This document shows, piece after piece, positions 10,101-22,100 of a stretch of DNA of 45,386 bases. Made by a program: the position numbers and the translations under genes. The DNA lies in assembly GCA_032718475.1 (NCBI GenBank), contig JAUCBJ010003836.1, positions 1 through 45,386 on the forward strand. Direction: 5' to 3'. Source of the DNA: Nemertoderma westbladi. Its lineage: Eukaryota; Xenacoelomorpha; Nemertodermatida; Nemertodermatidae. The number at the start of each line of letters is the position of its first letter. Positions within the stretch are counted from its first letter, which is position 1. A model generated the notes under the pieces. That model did no database searches, had not been told where the DNA came from, and was given only the letters and a program-made list of their open reading frames with translations.

Positions 10101-13100
10101 ATATGATTTTGTGGTCTGATTTATAAATGTGGAATTTTTTTTCCACCCGTGACGTTCCGTCCGTGACGCTGGACAGCTGTTACTCAAACTAACTCTCTCC
10201 ATTTTGGGCTCAAACTGATCCTGAGATATGTCGGATTCTAAATAAAATAACTCCATCTACTTAGTCGAACGCGAGTTGAAAAACCAAAATGAAAAGGGGG
10301 ATAGATAAACAGTAATGTATGAATTAATATCAGATTGAATTATAATATCAGGTTGAATTAATAGATTTATAAAATATCGAATAATATGTAGACAATATAT
10401 GGAATTAATAACATCAGTTTCTATATAACTCGAAGTAGTGTTGGAGTAGGCGTGGGTAAAATAATGTAGAATGAAAATGAATAATGGGAAACGTAATGAG
10501 GCAAAGGTAATAAATAATACTGATTTGCTCTGCCCTATGTTGATACAATGCGATGGTGACGTTGAGATTCCACCTATCTCTATACTGTAGGCTCTATACA
10601 GTATCCAGTTGGCCTTTGTTTACGAGTTGCCGAAACGCATCTATCAGTTTGCCTAAGCGCATCCTGTTAACAGTTGCCGAAATGCAACTATGAGTTGCCG
10701 AAATGCAACTATGAGTTGCCGAAATGCAACTATGAGTTGCCGAAATGCATCACTCAGTTGCCGAAACGCAACCTTGTTACCATGTTGCCGAAACGCGACT
10801 ATGAGTTGCCGAAACGCGACTATGAGTTGCCGAAACGCGACTATGAGTTGCCGAAACGCGGCTCTAATGCTACTATCAGTTGCAGAAACGCGACAACACC
10901 GTTACAGTTTTATTTTTGAGGGTAATCAGCTGTTATTTGCTTAGTTTTTCCCTAGAGAGGGATACATTTTTATAACGCCCAGAGCCAATCCGTATCCCCT
11001 CCCTCAGAAAAATTCTGCTGACATTTCTTAATCAGCAATTTGTTGTTTTAGATAACTAAACAACATTATCAAAAAATATAATTATCGACCACAATACTCA
11101 GAGACGCACTATAATTATTGGAGGAAATGAAAATAGTAGGCCTACTATAATAAATGTCTGCATTTAAATGCGCAGAAATTATGAGATTTAACAAACATTT
11201 TATAAACTATTATTGGTCTCGCTAAATCTCATACTCTTATAAGTTCACTAACCGTAACCACTAGTGGCCCCGGGATTGTTTTCTTTCCCCACCGTTCACT
11301 AACCGCCATTAGTGGCCCGGGATTGTTTTCTTTCCCCGCCGTTCCCTAACCGCCATTAGAGGCCCCGGGATTGTTTTCTTTCACCGCCGTTCACTAACCG
11401 CCATTAGTGGCCCCGGGATTGTTTTCTTTCCCCGCCGTTCCCTAACCGCCATTAGTGGCCCGGGATTGTTTTCTTTCCCCGCCATTCACTAACCGCCATT
11501 AGTGGCCCCGGGATTGTTTTCTTTCCCCGCCGTTCACTAACCGTAACCATTAGTGGCCCCGGGATTGTTTTATTTCCCCGCCGTTCACTAACCGCCATTA
11601 GTGGCCCCGGGATTGTTTTCTTTCCCCGCCATTCACTAACCGGAATCATTAGTGGCGCCGGGGATTGTTTTCTTTCCCCGCCGTTCACTAACCGCCATTA
11701 GTGGCCCCGGGATTGTTTTCTTTCCCCGCCGTTCACTAACCGCCATTAGTGGCCCCGGGATTGTTTTCTTTCCCCGCCGTTCACCAACCGCCATTAGTGG
11801 CCCCGGAATTGTTTTCTTTCCCCGCCGTTCACTAACCGGAATCATTAGTGGCGCCGGGGATTGTTTTCTTTCCCCGCCATTCACTAACCGGAATCATTAG
11901 TGGCGCCGGGGATTGTTTTATTTCCCCGCCGTTCACTAACCGCAATCATTAGTGGCCCCGGGGATTGTTTTCTTTCCCCGCCGTTCACTAACCGGAATCA
12001 TTAGTGGCCCCGGGGATTGTTTTATTTCCCCGCCGTTCACTAACCGGAATCATTAGTGGCCCCGGGGATTGTTTTCTTTCCCCGCCGTTCACTAACCGGA
12101 ATCATTAGTGGCGCCGGGGATTGTTTTATTTCCCCGCCGTTCACTAACCGGAATCATTAGTGGCCCCGGGGATTGTTTTATTTCCCCGCCGTTCACTAAC
12201 CGGAATCATTAGTGGCCCCGGGGATTGTTTTCTTTCCCCGCCGTTCACTAACCGGAATCATTAGTGGCGCCGGGGATTGTTTTATTTCCCCGCCGTTCAC
12301 TAACCATAATCATTAGTGGCGCCGGGGATTGTTTTATTTCCCCGCCGTTCACTAACCGTAATCATTAGTGGCGCCGGGGATTGTTTTATTTCCCCGCCGT
12401 TCACTAACCGGAATCATTAGTGGCCCCGGGGATTGTTTTCTTTCCCCGCCGTTCACTAACCGGAATCATTAGTGGCGACGGGGATTGTTTTATTTCCCCG
12501 CCGTTCACTAACCGGAATCATTAGTGGCGCCGGGGATTGTTTTATTTCCCCGCCATTCACTAACCGTAATCATTAGTGGCCCCTGGGATTGTTTTCTTTC
12601 CCCGTCGTTTAGCTCGCCGTCGGATTTTCTGAACGCTCTGCCGAAGTTTCATCACGGACTCCATTTCAGCGTCCTGTCTAGCTTTGATCATCTTCTTACG
12701 TAACTCATTAAAGAGCATAGCCCCTCTGTGAGGAAAAAATTAACCTAAATATTTCTATTTATCTCAATTATATCTAAATTTCCTACTAAATACATTAATT
12801 ATTCCAATTCACAATTATTGTTGTCAACGGTAAAATTTTAAAACATTTCTTAAGGCGTAGCTTGGAGGTTGATTGTGGAGGAAATCTGTTATAAGAAACA
12901 CTGTAGCGCAATAATAGCGATAGGTATCAATGGTTTGAGACACAATTTATAGCGTCTCATAAGTCCTACTAAATTAAACCCGAAAAAAGTAGTATATTAT
13001 AAGACTATAATAAAACCGTTAACTTTATAAGAGTTACCTGGATGCCTGTTCAGCCTCTTCTAAGAGTTACCTGGATGCCTGTTCAGCCTCCTCTAAGAGT

Positions 13101-16100
13101 TACCTGGATGCCTGTTCAGCCTCCTCTAAGAGTTACCTGGATGCCTGTTCAGCCTCCTCTAAGAACTACCTGAATGCCTGTTCAGCCTCCTCTAAAGAGT
13201 TACCTGGATGCCTGTTCAGCCTCCTCTAAAGAGTTACCTGAGATGCCTGTTCAGCCTCCTCTAAGAGTTACCTGGATGCCTGTTCAGCCTCCTCTAAGAG
13301 TTACCTGGATGCCTGTTCAGCCTCCTCTAAGAGTTACCTGGATGCCTGTTCAGCCTCCTCTAAGAGTTACCTGGATGCCTGTTCAGCCTCCTCTAAGAGT
13401 TACCTGGATGCCTGTTCAGCCTCCTCTAAGAGTTACCTGGATGCCTGTTCAGCCTCCTCTAAGAGTTACCTGGATGCCTGTTCAGCCTCCTCTAAGAGTT
13501 ACCTGGATGCCTGTTCAGCCTCCTCTAAGAGTTACCTGGATGCCTGTTCAGCCTCCTCTAAGAGTTACCTGGATGCCTGTTCAGCCTCCTCTAAGAGTTA
13601 CCTGGATGCCTGTTCAGCCTCCTCTAAGAGTTACCTGGATGCCTGTTCAGCCTCCTCTAAGAGTTACCTGGATGCCTGTTCAGCCTCCTCTAAGAGTTAC
13701 CTGGATGCCTGTTCAGCCTCCTCTAAGAGTTACCTGGATGCCTGTTCAGCCTCCTCTAAGAGTTACCTGGATGCCTGTTCAGCCTCCTCTAAGAGTTACC
13801 TGGATGCCTGTTCAGCCTCCTCTAAGAGTTACCTGGATGCCTGTTCAGCCTCCTCTAAGAGTTACCTGGATGCCTGTTCAGCCTCCTCTAAGAGTTACCT
13901 GGATGCCTGTTCAGCCTCCTCTAAGAGTTACCTGGATGCCTGTTCAGCCTCCTCTAAGAGTTACCTGGATGCCTGTTCAGCCTCCTCTAAGAACTACCTG
14001 AATGCCTGTTCAGCTTCCTCTAAGAGTTACCTGGATGCCTGTTCAGCCTCCTCTAAGAGTTACCTGGATGCCTGTTCAGCCTCCTCTAAGAGTTACCTGG
14101 ATGCCTGTTCAGCCTCCTCTAAGAGTTACCTGGATGCCTGTTCAGCCTCCTCTAAGAGTTACCTGGATGCCTGTTCAGCCTCCTCTAAGAGTTACCTGGA
14201 TGCCTGTCCAGCCTCCTCTAAGAGTTATCTGGATGCCTATTCAGCCTCCTCTAAGAGTTACCTGGATGCCTGTTCAGCCTCCTCTAAGAGTTACCTGGAT
14301 GCCTGTTCAGCCTCCTCTAAGAGTTACCTGGATGCCTGTTCAGCCTCCTCTAAGAGTTACCTGGATGCCTGTCCAGCCTCCTCTAAGAGTTATCTGGATG
14401 CCTGTTCAGCCTCCTCTAAGAGTTACCTGGATGCCTGTTCAGCCTCCTCTAAGAGTTACCTGGATGCCTGTTCAGCCTCCTCTAAGAGTTACCTGGATGC
14501 CTGTTCAGCCTCCTCTAAGAACTACCTGAATGCCTGTTCAGCTTCCTCTAAGAGTTACCTGGATGCCTGTTCAGCCTCCTCTAAGAGTTACCTGGATGCC
14601 TGTTCAGCCTCCTCTAAGAGTTACCTGGATGCCTGTTCAGCCTCCTCTAAGAGTTACCTGGATGCCTGTTCAGCCTCCTCTAAGAGTTACCTGGATGCCT
14701 GTTCAGCCTCCTCTAAGAGTTACCTGGATGCCTGTTCAGCCTCCTCTAAGAGTTACCTGGATGCCTGTTCAGCCTCCTCTAAGAGTTACCTGGATGCCTG
14801 TTCAGCCTCCTCTAAGAGTTACCTGGATGCCTGTTCAGCCTCCTCTAAGAGTTACCTGGATGCCTGTTCAGCCTCCTCTAAGAGTTACCTGGATGCCTGT
14901 TCAGCCTCCTCTAAGAGTTACCTGGATGCCTGTTCAGCCTCCTCTAAGAGTTACCTGGATGCCTGTTCAGCCTCCTCTAAGAGTTACCTGGATGCCTGTT
15001 CAGCCTCCTCTAAGAGTTACCTGGATGCCTGTCCAGCCTCCTCTAAGAGTTATCTGGATGCCTGTTCAGCCTCCTCTAAGAGTTACCTGGATGCCTGTTC
15101 AGCCTCCTCTAAGAGTTACCTGGATGCCTGTTCAGCCTCCTCTAAGAGTTACCTGGATGCCTGTTCAGCCTCCTCTAAGAGTTACCTGGATGCCTGTCCA
15201 GCCTCCTCTAAGAGTTACCTGGATGCCTGTTCAGCCTCCTCTAAGAGTTACCTGGATGCCTGTTCAGCCTCCTCTAAGAGTTACCTGGATGCCTGTTCAG
15301 CCTCCTCTAAGAGTTACCTGGATGCCTGTTCAGCCTCCTCTAAGAGCTACCTGGATGCCTGTTCAGCCTCCTCTAAGAGTTACCTGGATGCCTGTTCAGC
15401 CTCCTCTAAGAGTTACCTGGATGCCTGTTCAGCTTCCTCTAAGAGTTACCTGGATGCCTGTTCAGCCTCCTCTAAGAGTTACCTGGATGCCTGTTCAGCC
15501 TCCTCTAAGAGTTACCTGGATGCCTGTTCAGCCTCCTCTAAGAGTTACCTGGATGCCTGTTCAGCCTCCTCTAAGAGTTACCTGGATGCCTGTTCAGCCT
15601 CCTCTAAGAGTTACCTGGATGCCTGTTCAGCCTCCTCTAAGAGTTACCTGGATGCCTGTTCAGCCTCCTCTAAGAGTTACCTGGATGCCTGTTCAGCCTC
15701 CTCTAAGAGTTACCTGGATGCCTGTTCAGCCTCCTCTAAGAGTTACCTGGATGCCTGTTCAGCCTCCTCTAAGAGTTACCTGGATGCCTGTTCAGCCTCC
15801 TCTAAGAGTTACCTGGATGCCTGTTCAGCCTCCTCTAAGAGTTACCTGGATGCCTGTTCAGCCTCCTCTAAGAGTTACCTGGATGCCTGTTCAGCCTCCT
15901 CTAAGAGTTACCTGGATGCCTGTTCAGCCTCCTCTAAGAGTTACCTGGATGCCTGTTCAGCCTCCTCTAAGAGTTACCTGAATGCCTGTTCAGCTTCCTC
16001 TAAGAGTTACCTGGATGCCTGTTCAGCCTCCTCTAAGAGTTACCTGGATGCCTGTTCAGCCTCCTCTAAGAGTTACCTGGATGCCTGTTCAGCCTCCTCT

Positions 16101-19100
16101 AAGAGTTACCTGGATGCCTGTTCAGCCTCCTCTAAGAGTTACCTGGATGCCTGTTCAGCCTCCTCTAAGAGTTACCTGGATGCCTGTTCAGCCTCCTCTA
16201 AGAGTTACCTGGATGCCTGTTCAGCCTCCTCTAAGAGTTACCTGGATGCCTGTTCAGCCTCCTCTAAGAGTTACCTGGATGCCTGTTCAGCCTCCTCTAA
16301 GAGTTACCTGGATGCCTGTTCAGCCTCCTCTAAGAGTTACCTGGATGCCTGTTCAGCCTCCTCTAAGAGTTACCTGGATGCCTGTTCAGCCTCCTCTAAG
16401 AGTTACCTGGATGCCTGTTCAGCCTCCTCTAAGAGTTACCTGGATGCCTGTTCAGCCTCCTCTAAGAGTTACCTGGATGCCTGTTCAGCCTCCTCTAAGA
16501 GTTACCTGGATGCCTGTTCAGCCTCCTCTAAGAGTTACCTGGATGCCTGTTCAGCCTCCTCTAAGAGTTACCTGGATGCCTGTTCAGTCAGCCTCCTCTA
16601 AGAGTTACCTGGATGCCTGTTCAGCCTCCTCTAAGAGTTACCTGGATGCCTGTTCAGCCTCCTCTAAGAGTTACCTGGATGCCTGTTCAGCCTCCTCTAA
16701 GAGTTACCTGGATGCCTGTTCAGCCTCCTCTAAGAGTTACCTGGATGCCTGTTCAGCCTCCTCTAAGAGTTACCTGGATGCCTGTTCAGCCTCCTCTAAG
16801 AGTTACCTGGATGCCTGTTCAGCCTCCTCTAAGAGTTACCTGGATGCCTGTTCAACCTCCTCTAAGAGTTACCTGGATGCCTGTTCAGCCTCCTCTAAGA
16901 GTTACCTGGATGCCTGTTCAGCCTCCTCTAAGAGTTACCTGGATGCCTGTTCAGCCTCCTCTAAGAGTTACCTGGATGCCTGTTCAGCCTCCTCTAAGAG
17001 TTACCTGGATGCCTGTTCAGCCTCCTCTAAGAGTTACCTGGATGCCTGTTCAGCCTCCTCTAAGAGTTACCTGGATGCCTGTTCAGCCTCCTCTAAGAGT
17101 TACCTGGATGCCTGTTCAGCCTCCTCTAAGAGTTACCTGGATGCCTGTTCAGCCTCCTCTAAGAGTTACCTGGATGCCTGTTCAGCCTCCTCTAAGAGTT
17201 ACCTGGATGCCTGTTCAGCCTCCTCTAAGAGTTACCTGGATGCCTGTTCAGCCTCCTCTAAGAGTTACCTGGATGCCTGTTCAGCCTCCTCTAAGAGTTA
17301 CCTGGATGCCTGTTCAGCCTCCTCTAAGAGTTACCTGGATGCCTGTTCAGCCTCCTCTAAGAGTTACCTGGATGCCTGTTCAGCCTCCTCTAAGAGTTAC
17401 CTGGATGCCTGTTCAGCCTCCTCTAAGACTTACCTGGATGCCTGTTCAGCCTCCTCTAAGAGTTACCTGGATGCCTGTTCAGCCTCCTCTAAGAGTTACC
17501 TGGATGCCTGTTCAGCCTCCTCTAAGAACTACCTGAATGCCTGTTCAGCTTCCTCTAAGAGTTACCTGGATGCCTGTTCAGCCTCCTCTAAGAGTTACCT
17601 GGATGCCTGTTCAGCCTCCTCTAAGAGTTACCTGGATGCCTGTTCAGCCTCCTCTAAGAGTTACCTGGATGCCTGTTCAGCCTCCTCTAAGAGTTACCTG
17701 GATGCCTGTTCAGCCTCCTCTAAGAGTTACCTGGATGCCTGTTCAGCCTCCTCTAAGAGTTACCTGGATGCATGTTCAGCCTCCTGTAAAAGTTACCTGG
17801 ATGCCTGTTCAGCCTCCTCTAAGAGTTACTTGGATGCCTGTTCAGCCTCCTCTAAGAGTTACTTGGATGCCTTTTCAGCCTCCTCTAAGAGTTACCTGGA
17901 AGCCTGTCCAGCCTCCTCTAAGAGTTACCTGGATGCCTGTTCAGCCTCCTCTAAGAGTTACCTGGATGCCTGTTCAGCCTCCTCTAAGAGTTACCTGGAT
18001 GCCTGTTCAGCTTCCTTTACGAGTTACCTGGATGCCTGTTCAGCCTCCTCTAAGAGTTACCTGGATGCCTGTTCAGCTTCCTCCAAGAGTTACCTGGATG
18101 CCTGTTCAGTTCAGCCTCCTCTAAGAGTTACCTGGATGCCTGTTCAGTTCAGCCTCCTCTAAGAGTTACCTGTATGCCTGTTCAGCCTCCTCTAAGAGTT
18201 ACCTGGATACCTGTTCAGCCTCCTCTAAGAGTTACCTGGATACCTGTTCAGCCTCCTGTAAGAGTTACCTGGATACCTGTACAGCCTCCTCTAAGAGTTA
18301 CCTGGATGCCTGTTCAGCCTCCTCCAAGAGTTACCTGGATGCCTGTTCAGCCTCCTCTAAGAGTTACCTGGATGCCTGTTCAGCTTCCTCTAAGAGTTAC
18401 CTGGATGCCTGTAAGCCTCCTCTAAGAGTTACCTGGATGCCTGTTCAGCTTCCTCTAAGAGTTACCTGGATGCCTGTTCAGCCTCCTCTAAGAGTTACCT
18501 GGATGCCTGTTCAGCCTCCTCTAAGAGTTACCTGGATGCCTGTTCAGCCTCCTCTAAGAACTACATGAATGCCTGTTCAGCTTCCTCTAAGAGTTACCTG
18601 GATGCCTGTTCAGCCTCCTCTAAGAGTTACCTGGATGCCTGTTCAGCCTCCTCTAATAGTTACCTGGATGCCTGTTCAGCCTCCTCTAAGAGTTACCTGG
18701 ATGCCTGTTCAACCTCCTCTAAGAGTTGCCTGGATGCCTGTTCAGCCTCCTGTAAGAGTTACCTGGGTGCCTGTTCAGCCTCCACTAAGAGTTACCTGGA
18801 TGCCTGTTCAACCTCCTCTAAGAGTTACTTGGATGCCTGTTCAGCCTCCTCTAAGAGTTACCTGGGTGCCTGTTCAGCCTCCTCTAAGAGTTACCTGGGT
18901 GCCTGTTCAGCCTCCTCTAAGAGTTACCTGGATGCCTGTTCAGCCTCCTCTAAGAGTTATCTGGATGCCTGTTCAGCCTCCTCTAAGAGTTACCTGGATG
19001 CCTGTTCAACCTCCTCTAAGAGTTACTTGGATGCCTGTTCAGCCTCCTCTAAGAGTTACCTGGGTGCCTGTTCAGCCTCCTTTAAGAGTTACCTGGATGC

Positions 19101-22100
19101 CTGTTCAGCCTCCTCTAAGAGTTACCTGGATGCCTGTTCAGCCTCCTCTAAGAGTTACCTGGATGCCTGTTCAACCTCCTCTAAGAGTTACTTGGATGCC
19201 TGTTCAGCCTCCTCTAAGAGTTACCTGGGTGCCTGTTCAGCCTCCTCTAAGAGATACCTGGATGCCTGTTCAACCTCCTCTAAGAGTTACCTGGATGCCT
19301 GTTCAGCCTCCTCTAAGAGTTACCTGGATGCCTGTTCAACCTCCTCTAAGAGTTACCTGGATGCCTGTTCAACCTCCTCTAAGAGTTACCTGGATGCCTG
19401 TTCAGCCTCCTCTAAGAGTTACCTGGATGCCTGTTCAACCTCCTCTAAGAGTTACCTGGATGCCTGTTCAGCCTCCTCTAAGAGTTACCTGGATGCCTGT
19501 TCAGCCTCCTCTAAGAGTTACCTGGGTGCCTGTTCAGCCTCCTCTAAGAGTTACCTGGGTGCCTGTTCAGCCTCCTCTAAGAGTTACCTGGATGCCTGTT
19601 CAGCCTCCTCTAAGAGTTATCTGGATGCCTGTTCAGCCTCCTCTAAGAGTTACCTGGATGCCTGTTCAGCCTCCTCTAAGAGTTACCTGGATGCCTGTTC
19701 AGCCTCCTCTAAGAGTTACCTGGATGCCTGTTCAACCTCCTCTAAGAGTTACTTGGATGCCTGTTCAGCCTCCTCTAAGAGTTACCTGGGTGCCTGTTCA
19801 GCCTCCTTTAAGAGTTACCTGGATGCCTGTTCAGCCTCCTCTAAGAGTTACCTGGATGCCTGTTCAACCTCCTCTAAGAGTTACTTGGATGCCTGTTCAG
19901 CCTCCTCTAAGAGTTACCTGAATGCCTGTTCAGCTTCCTCTAAGAGTTACCTGGATGCCTGTTCAGCCTCCTCTAAGAGTTACCTGGATGCCTGTTCAAC
20001 CTCCTCTAAGAGTTACTTGGATGCCTGTTCAGCCTCCTCTAAGAGTTACCTGGGTGCCTGTTCAGCCTCCTTTAAGAGTTACCTGGATGCCTGTTCAGCC
20101 TCCTCTAAGAGTTACCTGAATGCCTGTTCAGCCTCCTCTAAGAGTTACCTGGGTGCCTGTTCAGCCTCCTTTAAGAGTTACCTGGATGCCTGTTCAGCCT
20201 CCTCTAAGAGTTACCTGAATGCCTGTTCAGCTTCCTCTAAGAGTTACCTGGATGCCTGTTCAGCCTCCTCTAAGAGTTACCTGGGTGCCTGTTCAGCCTC
20301 CTTTAAGAGTTACCTGGATGCCTGTTCAGCCTCCTCTAAGAGTTACCTGAATGCCTGTTCAGCTTCCTCTAAGAGTTACCTGGATGCCTGTTCAGCCTCC
20401 TCTAAGAGTTACCTGGATGCCTGTTCAACCTCCTCTAAGAGTTACTTGGATGCCTGTTCAGCCTCCTCTAAGAGTTACCTGGATGCCTGTTCAACCTCCT
20501 CTAAGAGTTACCTGGATGCCTGTTCAGCCTCCTCTAAGAGTTACCTGGATGCCTGTTCAACCTCCTCTAAGAGTTACCTGGATGCCTGTTCAGCCTCCTC
20601 TAAGAGTTACTTGGATGCCTGTTCAGCCTCCTCTAAGAGTTACCTGGATGCCTGTTCAATCTCCTCTAAGAGTTACCTGGATGCCTGTTCAACCTCCTCT
20701 AAGAGTTACTTGGATGCCTGTTCAGCCTCCTCTAAGAGTTACCTGGGTGCCTGTTCAGCCTCCTTTAAGAGTTACCTTGATGCCTGTTCAGCCTCCTCTA
20801 AGAGTTACCTGGATGCCTGTTCAACCTCCTCTAAGAGTTACTTGGATGCCTGTTCAGCCTCCTCTAAGAGTTACCTGGGTGCCTGTTCAGCCTCCTTTAA
20901 GAGTTACCTGGATGCCTGTTCAGCCTCCTCTAAGAGTTACCTGGATGCCTGTTCAACCTCCTCTAAGAGTTACTTGGATGCCTGTTCAGCCTCCTCTAAG
21001 AGTTACCTGGATGCCTGTTCAACCTCCTCTAAGAGTTACCTGGATGCCTGTTCAGCCTCCTCTAAGAGTTACCTGGATGCCTGTTCAACCTCCTCTAAGA
21101 GTTACCTGGATGCCTGTTCAGCCTCCTCTAAGAGTTACTTGGATGCCTGTTCAGCCTCCTCTAAGAGTTACCTGGATGCCTGTTCAATCTCCTCTAAGAG
21201 TTACCTGGATGCCTGTTCAGCCTCCTCTACGAGTTACCTGGATGCCTGTTCAGCCTCCTCTAAGAGTTAACTGGATGCCTGTTCAGCCTCCTCTAAGAGT
21301 TACCTGGATGCCTGTTCAGCCTCCTCTAAGAGTTACCTGGATGCCTGTTCAGCCTCCTCTAAAGAGTTACCTGGATGCCTGTTCAGCCTCCTCTAAAGAG
21401 TTACCTAGATGCCTGTTCAGCCTCCTCTAAGAGTTACCTGGATGCCTGTTCAGCCTCCTCTAAGAGTTACCCGGGTGCCTGTTCAGCCTCCTCTAAGAGT
21501 TACCTGGATGCCTGTTCAACCTCCTCTAAGATTACCTGGATGCCTGTTCAGCCTCCTGTAAGAGTTACCTGGATGCCTGTTCAGCCTCCTCTAAGAGTTA
21601 CCTGGATGCCTGTTCAGCCTCCTCCTGCAGACTAATGACAATGTATTGGAAGTAATTCGTGTCGAATATTCTTCTTTGCATTAAAATTAGAGTAAAACAA
21701 ATCCCGTCCCACGTTAATTCGGCGTCACTAGTCGGAACTTCGCAAAATGATCCCTCGGCAATCTCTGGAAATTAAATAACATTAAATTAAACAGCCAGTT
21801 TAACGTAAAACATAATAAATTCTTACTTGGTTCACATCCGTTAATTCTCAAACACTATAGAACACAGTATGCCAATAAATAATTGCCTCATTTAAGAAAC
21901 TTGACAAAAATAACTCATTGAATCGAGAGTACACGTTTATTACCAAAACATTTTGGTTTTCGTGGTAAAATTAATTAATTATTTATTTAGTAACAGCACA
22001 ATTTTTTAAAATTAATAATATTCTAGTAACTTAATTTATAAAACAATAATGAGTTAAAAATCATGTAGGTTGATGTTCATAGTTCATTAAAAACAGGGCA

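Noticed and set aside
10674-10944. Plus-strand ORFs repeating PKCNYEL or SCRNATM
   Set aside because: They are translations of the 21-bp tandem repeat forming one arm of the foldback element.
11452-11900. About 80-codon frames on both strands in the 48-bp array
   Set aside because: Low-information repeat translations with no start context; reported only as a finding about period change.
11243-21620. CRISPR-like array
   Set aside because: Units are contiguous with no unique spacers, and the context is an animal gene with spliceosomal introns.
13174-21635. Plus-strand open frames of 175-901 codons read as repetitive protein genes
   Set aside because: They exist because the repeat period is 33. 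The DNA is the intron side of a PIEZO splice junction on the other strand, and the variants show no consistent coding constraint.
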